From: Seison nebaliae
Taxonomy: Eukaryota > Rotifera > Pararotatoria > Seisonacea > Seisonidae
NCBI GenBank assembly: GCA_023231475.1
Contig: JALJEE010002208.1
Coordinates: 1-64,000 of the forward strand
Direction: 5' to 3'
Length of the DNA stretch: 64,000 nt
Under the pieces are notes generated by a model that ran no database searches, was not told the origin of the DNA, and worked only from the letters and a program-made list of their open reading frames with translations. Below, piece after piece: positions 1 to 10,837 of the stretch; the first letter of the stretch is position 1; the number at the start of each line of letters is the position of its first letter. Made by a program: the position numbers and the translations under genes.

Positions 1-674
1 AAGTGAGAGAACTACAAGAAAAAAATGAAGAAATGTTAACAGATAACAATTCTCAAGAACAAGTTCAAAACTTTTTTTGAAATTTCGATAAACGATCAAA
101 TCTCTTTCAATTTTATTTAGCACATCTCTCATTTAGCTAAAAAATTGGGTCGTGTCATAGAAACGGAAGACGAGAAAGAGAAAGAGAAAAACTCTTTTAA
201 AAGTCAACTGGCCCTACTCCAAGTTATTTTTATTTTTCAACATTTTTCATTTTATTCCGTTGAAGACTCGAGTCGCACAACAGAACAATTTGATAAATGA
301 ATTGCAAAAAAATATCAGACTCAAATTCGTGATCTTCAGATAAAATCTGAAAATATTGCTGGTTAGTTTTGATCCTTGTTCATTTGACTGATTGAAATTC
401 TTGTAAAGACAATCCACAATTCGGTTACTTACGTCGTGTACTTTTCGAATACATTATGGGTCATGAACAAAATGTTAAATTTTAATATCTTTTGAATATC
501 ATTTAATTTTCTACAATTGTGTATGTTCAATTGTATTTTCGTGTACAATTGTAGACCATGATCAAAGTGATAGTTGCGATACTACAATTTCCCACTGAAG
601 AAGGAACACAACTCATAAAACGGACTGAAGAGAACCACGTTCACTCATTAACACCAGTTCGACCTTTTCGTTAA
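1..674 (+). CDS. GOLGA4: Golgin-245-like protein, 3' end (GRIP domain), partial
   Basis: This is the end of a gene that starts outside the window. Golgin-245 is a trans-Golgi coiled-coil tether whose C-terminal GRIP domain binds ARL1-GTP. Exons that keep the frame are 3-62, 121-222, 266-361, 409-473 and 555-674. The first three encode charged coiled coil. The last two encode the GRIP domain, with the run FGYLRRVLFEYIMGHE followed by TMIKVIVAILQFP, which matches the golgin-245 GRIP closely, including its key Tyr. Introns are 43-81 nt. Exon 3 stays open only if one A is missing from the A7 run at 306-312. With that base the heptad pattern continues and every exon phase fits. The alternative is a 96-nt intron (223-318) that skips the first part of that exon. 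The family assignment rests on the GRIP domain. Confidence 0.82.
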
Positions 675-2954
675 ATGAAATATATTATTCTCCTCTTCCA
701 TTCTTTTCTTTAGTGGTATCCATATATTGGGAAAAAATAGGATTCGAATTTGGAAAAGGAAATATGAAAATTAATCGACATTCTTCCCCTCTTTCATTCC
801 GTCTCTTGTTATTCGTTTTTTTATTATTGTTATTTTCATGGAAATATTATACATCCATAATTCATGTCCATATAAGTCGGAAGGAAAATTTTTTGGAATA
901 TTAAGAAATTTTTAATAGTTAAACTCATTTCCACAATCAAGCAAACGGTTACGAGGAATTTTATTTAATTTTAATCATAAATCAGAGAAGTGAAAAATTA
1001 AATTTAAAAATATTAATATTCTATCAAATACTTCTGATTTTTATTTGAATTCTCAGTTCTCGAAGGAAATTTGAACAAAATTATTATTATTATTTTAAAA
1101 TTCTGAATTTAATTTCGTTTCTAATAATTCCACGTGAAATTGGAGTGAAAAGTTGAAAGTCGATCGATATCGGATTTTTGGTTTGAGCGAAACATTTGAA
1201 TTTCTAGGAATTGGAATGAGAAATTTCTTTTGGAAAAAATAAAGACCGATCAACAATAAACAATCTTTCTCCTTAATCTGTTGGAGAGGGAACATATCCA
1301 AATGATGACGGTAAGAAAAATAAATGATAAACATATGGAGAACGTGAGTGAAGTAAACATGAGTAAAAATAGGTGTAGGTAGAGAAGAAGATGTACATTT
1401 GATTGAAGCCGATTTTGAGGAAGAGTTGGACAAAATAAAATTGAATCATTTAATAAAAGGGGCGAGGAAAGGGGAGTGGGAATATCAAAGTGTAATGGAA
1501 TAGAGAGAGAATTGAACTTTCTTCATTTTCTTCTTGATTATTCCCAACTTATTTATTAATTGATCGTGTAAATATAAAATTTATTATTTTATAAACAGAA
1601 GGTCTTCCATAGTACTTTTGACTGTTTTAGATTGGAGTGACGAATCCCGTTCTCTTCTCACATTCAATCATTCCACAACATTTAATTCGTTCCGCTAGAT
1701 TAGAAGAAATGATTAATCCCTCTCACATCTTTGACCCGAGGCGAATGTGCTTCAAATAATAAAGTGCTCGATTTGTTTTGGATGAGAATCGGAGTTGTAA
1801 TGAATTTGAAATAGAATGTTTTTATTGATAGATGTGGAAAGGACATGTGTACACATCATACTACTTTTCTACATATACTTATATTTATATTAATATATAC
1901 ATATAAACATATGTGCGTGCAAATTCAATACACACGAACGTGTAATTCTTTTATATCGGAGATTTACAGATGGAAATGACATCTTTTATTACGTTTGTGT
2001 TGAAGTCGTGTATGAGAGGGTGTCTATATATTTGCACGTGACAGAGGATGAGGAGTATTGTGAAATAGTTTATTATTAATATTTTGGTTCATTTTATTCT
2101 TGGTGATTCATATCTTCATGTACGCATATGTATTCTTCACTTCACTTCCTAATAATATAAAATTAGATTTTCTTCTTCCAATTTTTATTAGTTGAATTCT
2201 ATCGACGATATGCTTTCCTTCCATATAGGCTATTAATAAACTTCACTAATTCTATTCTCTCCATATCTTTCCTCTCATCATATATTATTTATTTTCTACT
2301 ATATAGTTCATTTTTTGTTTAATTCCGATTTTTTTCTTTGGTTTCCCGCAAAAAATTGATGAATAAACTCTCCCCTCTCTCTCTCTCTCTCTCATCGTTG
2401 TGGTAAAAAATGTCAAATTAAGAATATGAAAAATACATTTCTTTGTTTATAGCGCAAATAATTTATGACTGGAATTAATTTCAGTTTCTTACTGTTATCC
2501 AGGGAATCACAATAATATTAATTTCATCAAATTTAATTATACATATATATATCTATATATAAATATTTTCTTCAATAATTTAACTTCACTATAAATTTAA
2601 TTTTCAAACATTCTAATATATTTCCTTCTCACACGTTCTTTTCTATGACATTTCATGTATTTTTTTGTGCATTTGTATCTGAATTTGATTTATGTTTAAT
2701 ATATATCTCAAATATTAATTGACTTTCCGTTGGAATGTTCTCAATCTTCAATACATTAATAATCAGATGAATAATTGTTATTGTTGTTGTTTCATATTGT
2801 TTGGAGATAATCATGAAAAATATTGAAATTCTTTTTGAAATTTACATTTTCTTTCTTTTCTATTAGATTTTTTTCACAACATATTTTCGTTTTTCTTCAC
2901 AATTTACCGTCATTCATCAAACAATTATTTATCAGTATTCGACTTAATATAATC
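675..2954. other. Intergenic, no gene seen
   Basis: About 2.3 kb of AT-rich DNA between two plus-strand genes. It contains a (CT)n run at 2375-2393 and TA-rich simple sequence near 1870-1915 and 2540-2570. The open frames at 713-904 and 1095-1433 (minus) show low-complexity composition and no family resemblance. The part just before 2955 is probably the 5' UTR of the next gene. Confidence 0.6.
2375..2393. repeat. (CT)n microsatellite
   Basis: Uninterrupted CT dinucleotide run of about 9.5 units. Confidence 0.9.
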
Positions 2955-4265
2955 ATGATCGATCAGTGTAACTTATTGCCATATTTCCCCGATACTTCTG
3001 AACTAAGCGGCCAGTTCTTGATTGATATGAAACCATTGGAGCCGACTGGTAAAGATAAAACGGTAAGAAATTCTCGAAATAATTATCATAAGAATTTAAG
3101 ATTTAATAATTCAAAATCTTTCTCAAAAAATTATCGTGGCAAACGGAATTTATTGATGATGACGAGTGAAGACGGTGATCCGATGGATCATTATCATAAT
3201 ATCGAAATTCGTCGAAAACCTATTCATAATGATAAGCACAATCCCACATGGAACAGGAATAAAAAAGATTTTTTGAAGAAAACGAAAGAAATCAATACAT
3301 CACAATCATCTTCACCAACCTCAAAAGAAAGTAGAGATACAAAAATGTTTAATGATCCCATAAACAATTTCGAAGTTCTTACCAATGACGTTTGTATCAA
3401 TAATATTATTAGTCGATTTATTAAATTAAAGCGAACGGGAGCAGATAGTGATTCCGGTGTGGAACATGACATTAAGAATGTTCATGTCAGTGGAAATGAA
3501 AGACGAATTCGAATTGACACAAATTCCTCATTATCTTCATCTTCCAGTGATTTGACAATTCCAATTAATAAACAATTTCCAAAACAAGTTCATTTGTCAC
3601 CAACTAATTTATTAGCAGAACAACCGATGATAATTGATGAAATGACGAAAGATTTATCGTTCAATTCTCTTTTCCCACGAATTCTGACGACAGATGATGA
3701 TCGATTATTTGACGATTTATCACCTGATATTTTATTCCCAGAAAATGTGATATCGGACACTTTAATATCAGATAGTCCCATATCGGATACATTAGTATCA
3801 GAGATTGGATATAATAATGATTCGGTCGAAGAAATTGAAAATCGAACCATTTTTCGACGACGATTGAATCTATTTGATGTTTTCTCTGATGATGTTTCTG
3901 ATGAGGAAATGAATGAGAATAGTGACGATGATACAACTGAAAGTGCTTCACTTACAACGGAGGAAAGTTCGCTTATAACAGGAAAGGATAACGAGAAAAT
4001 TTCATCACCAACGAATATTTCAACGAACAAAACGAATTTATTCCAAAATTCCATGTCATTCCAACAGTTTGTGAAGAATTTGGATTCGGACAATCTCGTT
4101 AATCAAAAACCAATTAAACAGAAAGAATCGGAACAGAAACCAACTCATAATTCATCAATTCCAACAGTTCCACTTTTGTTGAATTTGGAGGAGAATGTAG
4201 AACGTTTGAAGAAGACGCTTAACCAGCAACAACCACGACGGAAATATAAACGTCCGAAAATTTAA
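2955..4265 (+). CDS. Unrecognised acidic, Ser/Asp/Asn-rich protein
   Basis: Single open frame of 436 aa. The frame stays open back to 2823, but the first ATG in it is at 2955 (MIDQCNLLPYFPD). Upstream codons give a Phe-rich low-complexity translation typical of UTR, so 2955 is taken as the start. The N-terminal 30 residues look ordered, with an LLPYF motif. The centre is basic and Asn-rich. From about residue 200 it is acidic, with a short degenerate repeat near 3745-3805 (variations on SDTLISDSPISDTLVS). The C-terminus ends in a coiled-coil-like stretch (NLEENVERLKKTLNQQ) and a basic tail (RRKYKRPKI) that could be a nuclear localisation signal. No enzyme or domain family is recognised. It is most likely a disordered nuclear or adaptor protein, but that is inference from composition only. 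Confidence 0.6.
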   Translation: MIDQCNLLPYFPDTSELSGQFLIDMKPLEPTGKDKTVRNSRNNYHKNLRFNNSKSFSKNYRGKRNLLMMTSEDGDPMDHYHNIEIRRKPIHNDKHNPTWNRNKKDFLKKTKEINTSQSSSPTSKESRDTKMFNDPINNFEVLTNDVCINNIISRFIKLKRTGADSDSGVEHDIKNVHVSGNERRIRIDTNSSLSSSSSDLTIPINKQFPKQVHLSPTNLLAEQPMIIDEMTKDLSFNSLFPRILTTDDDRLFDDLSPDILFPENVISDTLISDSPISDTLVSEIGYNNDSVEEIENRTIFRRRLNLFDVFSDDVSDEEMNENSDDDTTESASLTTEESSLITGKDNEKISSPTNISTNKTNLFQNSMSFQQFVKNLDSDNLVNQKPIKQKESEQKPTHNSSIPTVPLLLNLEENVERLKKTLNQQQPRRKYKRPKI

Positions 4266-6735
4266 GTGAAACCTTCCAACTTTCTTATATGGAATAATGT
4301 AGGACAGAAAAAGGAATTGTTCGAACAATTTAATATTGGAACTATTCTTTTATTCTATAACTATATCAACAAAAACAGAACAACATCATCTCCTCTATTT
4401 CGTCATGAGAATTATTAAGTTCAAACCATTCCTCGTTCTGGGAATTGGTGAAATTGAACGAATCATTTTATTTCCTTATATATTTCCACTTCAAATCGAT
4501 TTATATTATCGATCTCATCAATTTCAGTTTTTACTCCTTCAATGTGAACTGTGTGTGTGTGTGTGCGTATTTTTAGTGTTTAAATGTGTATGTGTGTGTG
4601 CGTGTGTAATGTTAGAGAATTGATAGAATGCGTGTAAATGTGCAGACACTATCGAAAAAAAAAATATATATTAACAAAAAAGAAATATCTTCTTTTTCTT
4701 ATTTATTCTAATTTACCGTTTCTCTTCCATCGTTCTGGAAATTGATCTCTTACGAAATTTATTTCACAAATTTCTTTTGACAATCGATTTCTGCCATCAC
4801 ATTTCTTCTATATTATTGATTGAATATTAATTTTCTTCAAACTTCTGAATTTCGTATTCGGACGGGTTTTTATTTCTACACTATTTTCTTTTTTTTTCTC
4901 GATATGAAATTTGTACGCAGAATGACAGATAGTTTTTTTTTCGTTTCCGGTGAATCGATTTCGTTTATTTTATTATTATTTCTTTTTTATTTATATTTTC
5001 AATATATTTAATTTCATCTGATTTCTCCTTTCATCTATCCGTGTAAAGATTTATCAGAAATGGTTTAACGATTTTTCAATTGTCCGTCTCTTATATCTTG
5101 ATTGATTCGACAGTTCACTTCTCTCGATATCTATATTGAATTTATAAATGATTGAAAAGTAAAAAGAAAGAATCGTTTATCCGAAATATAAAATTCTTGT
5201 TCATTTTGACAACACAACTTCACATCATTCAAAAAACTCAGTTGCAATTCATTTCTCACTTGTCCTTGTTTTCATCAAATCTTACCGTCAAATTGAAGTG
5301 CTCTTCATCCTTCTATATCTATTCTATTATCTCAAAATGATGATGACATCTCCAAATCATCATTTTACAATATCCTTTTTCATAGTTGTCTTTCCATTTA
5401 TCATTATTTCGTCATTTGTCAATAACCTCCTCGTACTATTCATCAATTCATCATTTCAATCTTATCCCAATGTTTTAACAATCTTCTTTCACGCACCATC
5501 ATTTCTATCTTATATTTTAGTTCTCTTCGATTTTCAATTACTCTCCATCTTTATCTTTTCTTTAATAAACTCTCTCTCAATGTTCAACATCATCCATTAC
5601 ATGATTAAAATTTATACTAACATAATTTTCATTGAATTCCATTTGAGATTGATAGTCAAGGAGACACATAGATATAAATATGTTTCCGAATAATATTTTT
5701 ATAATTATATTAACCCTTAATATTTCATTTAAAAAAAGAATTTAAAAAATTAACTGAAAAACTTCACAGATGAATATCTTCACAGAACCCATAATTAATC
5801 ATATTCCGATATTAGATGTCGATAACAATGCTGTTATCATTGAAATTACAATTATGATATGGAAACCACCAAAATATAATTAAAAATTCATTTACTTTTG
5901 TTATTCATTTGTTGAAGATATTGTCTTTTCCAGTTGAAATAAATAGGTAAATATAAACAAATTGACGTCATGATAAGAACAAACTTCTTTTTCTTTTCAC
6001 ATTAATTCACGAAAACTTCAGTTTTCATGAAATCTGAAAGAGGGTGAAGGAAATGTTCATATGTAACAGTGAGAATTAACAACAGTTCGATAGCTACTTT
6101 CCGCATCACGTTTAATGGTTTCCGTCGATATGATTCAGGAATTCTTCCTCATAAATTTTTTGTCGAATAAATACCAGAGTGAAGAAATAAGTTTTGTACA
6201 TCAATTCGTCAGATTTGATGAAAGGTGAACGTTGTTGGTTTGGAAGGGGGGAAATGAATGATGATATGTTGATATAAGAATGAGAAACGAGGGAGGATAA
6301 ATATCTTTAATATTTTGGAAATCCGTTTAAGAGATAACTGGTAAGATGTTTGCTTTTATTAGGAATTGGTTTAGTTGTCGACCTTGGAACTTTGTACGAA
6401 CGATATATTCGAATGAATGTTTTCTCCGAGATGTTGATGAGTTGTAAATGGTTGGAGCGTTGGAAGTAATAATGGAAGATAATTGAAGGTAGACGAAGTT
6501 GTGCAATTCATTGCCACATCAGACGATTTATTCAAATAATGAATAATAATTTCTCCCAATACGAACGTACTAGTAACGAATGCTTTACTTCTTTAAATTT
6601 TGCCGCTATTGTTGAGTTGGTGAAGCAGAAGAACTTTCGATAATCAATTGAGAAACTGATTCTTTAAGATTCTCTTCATTCTTTTTCCTTTTTCCTATCA
6701 AATCAACAAACAACCCGTCCCATCAATAATAAACA
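4266..6735. other. Intergenic, no gene seen
   Basis: Low-complexity AT-rich DNA with a TG-rich microsatellite at 4551-4609. Open frames at 4336-4623, 4820-5011, 5152-5340 and 5298-5693 translate to Phe/Leu/Ile/Ser strings of the kind produced by T-rich non-coding DNA. A GAA..GAACTTTC cluster at about 6629-6638 resembles part of a heat-shock element and lies about 100 bp before the alpha-crystallin gene, but it is too short to be persuasive. Confidence 0.55.
4551..4609. repeat. Imperfect (TG)n microsatellite
   Basis: Two blocks of TG repeats separated by about 20 nt of non-repeat sequence. Confidence 0.85.
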
Positions 6736-8190
6736 ATGACAAGTGAAAAAGATAAAAGTAAATCAATTCCCATGTTCGAAATACGTTTTGGTGCCAATAA
6801 AGAAGATGATTCTCATTCGCCCTTATCGCCCACATCCGCTTACAAAGTAGCTTTGGACGATGGAGATGATGAGAAGTTGTTGAAGAATTTTTGTGATTTA
6901 CAGTTTAGTCCGAAAGCCATTGGAGAACGTATGGCGCAATTCTCGTCAGTGAAACAATTCAAAAGTGAATTCCGCTCCTCCAAAACTAATACGACTACTT
7001 CCTCCTCTTCTTCCACCGTTCAAATGGAGAAAAGTGGCGATGTTAGTTCGTCGTTAGCGAGAACGTTAGAAGATTGGGAGAAAACGGTACAAGGAATGAA
7101 AGAGGAATTATTTCAATCAAAACCATTTGTTCCATCTCCATTGGAAGAAAATAAGATTGAAAGAAGAAAAGAAGAAGAAGGAAAAAAAGACAAATCGCCA
7201 ACAGTGACATTGAAGGAGAATGAAGAGGAGAAATCATCGATGTTTCCGATAGATATCGATTGTGAAGGATATGATCCCAATTCCATTAAAGTTCGAGTGA
7301 AGAATCGTTGTCTAATCATTGAGTTACAATCGTCGGACAAAGTAAGAAAGGAGATGATGACGAAAACTTATAAGTTGACGGATGATGTTGATGAATCTCT
7401 TATCACTTGTTATTTACAAATGAATGGAATACTTCGATTAGATACGAAAAATGATTCGATTTCTGTTGAAAAGAAAAGAATTTCAAATATTTCCGATTTA
7501 ACAAGTATGTTGAATGCGACGACTCGAATCGACGAGAATAATAAACGTCGTCTCTGTTTCCAATATGATGTGTCAGATTATGAGGACGATAATATTTCCG
7601 TTCTCATTAGTGAGAGAACGTTAAAAGTGAAAGCGTTGAAATGTTTGGAGGATAATCGAACGAAGGAATTCTACCGAGAATTTATTCTTCCTTCCAATAT
7701 CGATGCTGATGATATCCGTTATTGTATTTACCAAGGACAATTGATCGTTGAGGCGACTATCATTGAGAAAGTGGAGGAGAGTTCCCATTTATTATTAGTT
7801 GATGGAAATGATTCGAAGGAGAATAAGAAATCAGAAGAAGAAAAAGAAGAAATAGGAAGAGTTCGAATGGATTTGACACATAATATGGAATCGAAGAAAT
7901 CGTCAGAAAATGATGGAAGAATGTTAAAATTGAAATTTGATGTTGGCAATTACAAACCAGAAGAGATTAGCGTGAAATGTATTGGGAATATTTTGAAAGT
8001 AACAGCAAATCGTGCCGAATCAACGACAGAAGAGAATTTAATAGATTTTAGTCGAAGTTGTGTATTACCAGATGGTGTGGACATATCTCTCCTCGATTGT
8101 ACGTTGAATGAAGAAGGAATACTAAATATTGAATTGCCTTTACCCGAAATCCAATTGACTGCTGATCATATGGATAGAATAGAGAAATGA
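6736..8190 (+). CDS. Small-heat-shock-type protein with three tandem alpha-crystallin domains
   Basis: 484 aa, no visible intron, start at the first ATG after an AC-rich leader. After a Ser-rich N-terminal part (about 1-160) come three units with the alpha-crystallin (HSP20) pattern of an acidic beta-strand 'V.GY.P..I.V', a hydrophobic strand and a 'LP..VD' segment. Unit 1 is at about 165-250 (CEGYDPNSIKVRV), unit 2 at about 265-350 (YDVSDYEDDNISVLI, then FILPSNIDADDI) and unit 3 at about 390-475 (FDVGNYKPEEISVK, then VLPDGVDISLL, then GILNIELP). Unit 3 is closest to canonical. Units 1 and 2 are more diverged, and the usual C-terminal I-X-I tail is not obvious. Known small HSPs are ATP-independent holdases, usually with one such domain; double-domain forms exist in flatworms. 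This is probably a cytosolic chaperone or structural scaffold. The chaperone role is inferred. Confidence 0.75.
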   Translation: MTSEKDKSKSIPMFEIRFGANKEDDSHSPLSPTSAYKVALDDGDDEKLLKNFCDLQFSPKAIGERMAQFSSVKQFKSEFRSSKTNTTTSSSSSTVQMEKSGDVSSSLARTLEDWEKTVQGMKEELFQSKPFVPSPLEENKIERRKEEEGKKDKSPTVTLKENEEEKSSMFPIDIDCEGYDPNSIKVRVKNRCLIIELQSSDKVRKEMMTKTYKLTDDVDESLITCYLQMNGILRLDTKNDSISVEKKRISNISDLTSMLNATTRIDENNKRRLCFQYDVSDYEDDNISVLISERTLKVKALKCLEDNRTKEFYREFILPSNIDADDIRYCIYQGQLIVEATIIEKVEESSHLLLVDGNDSKENKKSEEEKEEIGRVRMDLTHNMESKKSSENDGRMLKLKFDVGNYKPEEISVKCIGNILKVTANRAESTTEENLIDFSRSCVLPDGVDISLLDCTLNEEGILNIELPLPEIQLTADHMDRIEK

Positions 8191-8331
8191 TATTTCTTTC
8201 CAATAACTTCCCATTATTTAGAAGAAAAAAAACTTAACGAAACTTTATTAATTCAATTAATACGTATAGAAATGAATAAAAAATTAATTTTTCGAAAAAA
8301 ATTTTTCAATACTGAACAAATTCTTCCCGTT

Positions 8332-9993
8332 TTAATTTACAGATAAAGAAACAACTCTCTCCACGATCGATCCCAACATTTGTTGTACGACTGGATCGAT
8401 CTCATTCTCAATTGTCGATAGTCGAGGACGTTTTATTTCCAATTTCTCTAACGACGATCGTTTCAAACGTTTATGTCGAGCTAATGATCGTAAATTCTTT
8501 TGAATTAATTCACGTTGATTCATCAAACATTTGAGTTTTCCTTTGAAACGATTGTGGAATTGTCGATGTTTGTCGAATGACATTCGTTTATTCGATTTAC
8601 ATTTTTTTAATGACTCATCCATTTTCTTCAAATCACCTTCCAATTTCACACGACGTTCTTTCAATTCATCCAAATATTTTGGAGTAAAATGGAATGGCTC
8701 CTGATTTTCCACTCTCAAATTCGTCGTATCATGAAAAATTCGTTCAGACGGAACAATATCGAATAATTTGATTGATGAATGATAATTGCGGAGATATCGA
8801 ACAGAAGATTGATGGCGACGTTTCTCTCCAAAATCCATTTCTAATTCATCAGTGAAATAATCAAGACCAAAATTCGGTTCATTGTGATGATGATGATTAT
8901 GAGAATTGACGTTGTGATGTTTCATATGAGGATTGTGAAGATTGTGCATTGGAGGATTTATTGTTGAATTATTGAAATGTTTTGGATGATGAGATTGGTG
9001 TGGTGGTGGACGAGGACCAACTTGACGAGGAATGTTCATTTGATGATTTTTTATCGGATTAGGAACTGATTGAATAAGTTTCCGATGTGGAACATTGAAC
9101 ATGTTGTTGTTGTTATTTATAGTGGGATAATATGGAATCATTGCTGGTGGTCCACGAACGACATTATTTGATTTCTTTCCAATTGGACGATTGACATTTG
9201 ATGATGATTGAGATGGTATCATTCCATTCATAGCATTTCCAGTGATTGGAGGTCTCATTTGTGGATAGATGGTGGGACATCCATAATGTTCCGGTTTCAT
9301 ACGAATCATACTGTGATTAATAAGACTAGTGAGTGTAGAAGGTGGAGAATTGGGAGAATGTGCCATAAATTGTGGAGAGGGCTGTCCCTGTGTCATTTGG
9401 GGAGGCATTGTTTGTTGTTGTGGAATTGCAGTGGGGAATTGAGTGAATGGATTATTCGATGTGGGATAAGCCATCGGATATGGCATCGGACTCATCATAG
9501 GAGGCATTTGATTCGTTTGACTAGATGGTTGACCTGGTCGAGTATTTGGATGTAACATGGTCGGTGTAAATTGACGTGGTCGTGTCAGATATCTCGGTTG
9601 TAACATAAATTGACCATTGGGAGCACAAGAAATAAATCGAGGAACATAAACATTCGACATCATTCGACCACCATTCATGTTTTGATGTTGTTGTTGTTGG
9701 AGGAGAAGATTATTGTTATTATTCATTAATAATCGTGGTTGTGGAATTGATGTGGCGGAGGAAGGAATCATTGGTGGAACATTCATTATAGACGCCACTA
9801 CCGTTCCAGAATCAGACGAAGTTTCGTTGGAACCGACCACACTCCCAACTTCCAATGGATTAGTTGATGTCAATAAATTCTGTTCCGACAACATATTCGT
9901 TATGGGACGACTGATAGGTGTGTTATTCGTAGATTCGGTTGAATTTGATGAAACGGCCACACTCTTCGATGGAGCATTCTCGCCATTCACCAT
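8332..9993 (-). CDS. Unrecognised Pro/Met/Asn/Gln-rich protein with basic coiled-coil C-terminus
   Basis: 553 aa in one open frame, starting at MVNGENAPSK. Residues 1-370 are low complexity: Ser/Thr-rich, then Pro/Met/Gln/Asn-rich, with short Q, N and H runs (a His-rich patch at about residue 365). From about 372 it becomes ordered (LDYFTDELEMDF). It then has a conserved-looking block IKLFDIVPSERIFHDTTNLRV, and a strongly basic coiled-coil segment (about 425-520) with many Lys/Arg. The profile of a disordered Pro/Gln-rich N-terminus with a helical basic C-terminus resembles transcription or RNA-processing co-factors, but I cannot name a family. It converges with the upstream alpha-crystallin gene: their stops are only about 140 bp apart, so their 3' ends may overlap. 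Confidence 0.6.
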   Translation of the reverse strand: MVNGENAPSKSVAVSSNSTESTNNTPISRPITNMLSEQNLLTSTNPLEVGSVVGSNETSSDSGTVVASIMNVPPMIPSSATSIPQPRLLMNNNNNLLLQQQQHQNMNGGRMMSNVYVPRFISCAPNGQFMLQPRYLTRPRQFTPTMLHPNTRPGQPSSQTNQMPPMMSPMPYPMAYPTSNNPFTQFPTAIPQQQTMPPQMTQGQPSPQFMAHSPNSPPSTLTSLINHSMIRMKPEHYGCPTIYPQMRPPITGNAMNGMIPSQSSSNVNRPIGKKSNNVVRGPPAMIPYYPTINNNNNMFNVPHRKLIQSVPNPIKNHQMNIPRQVGPRPPPHQSHHPKHFNNSTINPPMHNLHNPHMKHHNVNSHNHHHHNEPNFGLDYFTDELEMDFGEKRRHQSSVRYLRNYHSSIKLFDIVPSERIFHDTTNLRVENQEPFHFTPKYLDELKERRVKLEGDLKKMDESLKKCKSNKRMSFDKHRQFHNRFKGKLKCLMNQRELIQKNLRSLARHKRLKRSSLEKLEIKRPRLSTIENEIDPVVQQMLGSIVERVVSLSVN

Positions 9994-10837
9994 CTCGTTA
10001 TGATTCTAAAATCGAATGAATTCCTGATAATTTTTAAATTATAACGATTTCCTTTTAAATTATTAAATTTGAACCTGTTACTTTTCTATCCCATCTCTCA
10101 TGTCTTCCAAATATTACAATTCTTCAACTTTTTAATTTTCTAAATTTTCAGCTCTCCATTCTCAATTTTTTCCTTTATTTAATTTATTTTATTATTATTA
10201 TTATTTAATTATCTTTATTATCTTTATTTTATTAACAATAGATATTTGTAAGATGGAAAATATTGAATTGAGAATTATTATAACAATATTTCCTTGATCT
10301 TGTTTGACAAATGAATTTTTAGAAAAAAACAATTTTACTATTTCAATTTATTTCTTCATTCTCTTATCATTGTTTTATTGAAAGACTATTAAATTATTGT
10401 TATTAAATTGAACTTCTTTCCCATCAATTGTCCCAATCTCGAATGATAATGAACATCGAAGAATTTGTTGAGAGGCGATTTAGAGAGTAGCATCTTATTG
10501 GAGAAAGGATTGAAGTCATTGAAAACAAATCGTTAATGAGAATAGTGATAGTGTTTGTGTGTTTCATAATTTGACATAAAAAGTGTTTTGGTCAAATCAA
10601 CAGATGCTGTCCAGGACAGTGTGACGACAAGATGAAATGGATTGATAAATTAAAGGAAATCAAATATTTTCATTTTGACATATGGATGAGAAAGGAAGAC
10701 ACGTCCAAATAAAAAGAGAATATTATTTTTCTAAACGATTTTTTTACAGCCAAAATAAAAAGTCTTTTACTTTTCTTCTTCTTCTTTCTCAATAAGACAA
10801 ATAAGGGAATCATTTTAATTTTCAAATAAAACTGAAG
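9994..10837. other. Shared upstream region of two divergent genes
   Basis: About 840 bp between the starts of the minus-strand low-complexity gene and otopetrin. It is AT-rich with ATT/TTA repeats near 10185-10240. A short inverted pair CTGTCC/GGACAG sits near 10609-10621. No coding region is seen, and no clear TATA box was assigned. Confidence 0.5.

Noticed and set aside
713-904. Small frame with a hydrophobic centre
   Set aside because: Starts in the 3' UTR of golgin-245; a single hydrophobic run in AT-rich DNA is not enough evidence for a gene.
4336-5693. Four plus-strand frames of 60-130 aa
   Set aside because: Their translations are T-rich (Phe/Leu/Ile/Ser) with no domain, and part of one comes from a TG microsatellite.
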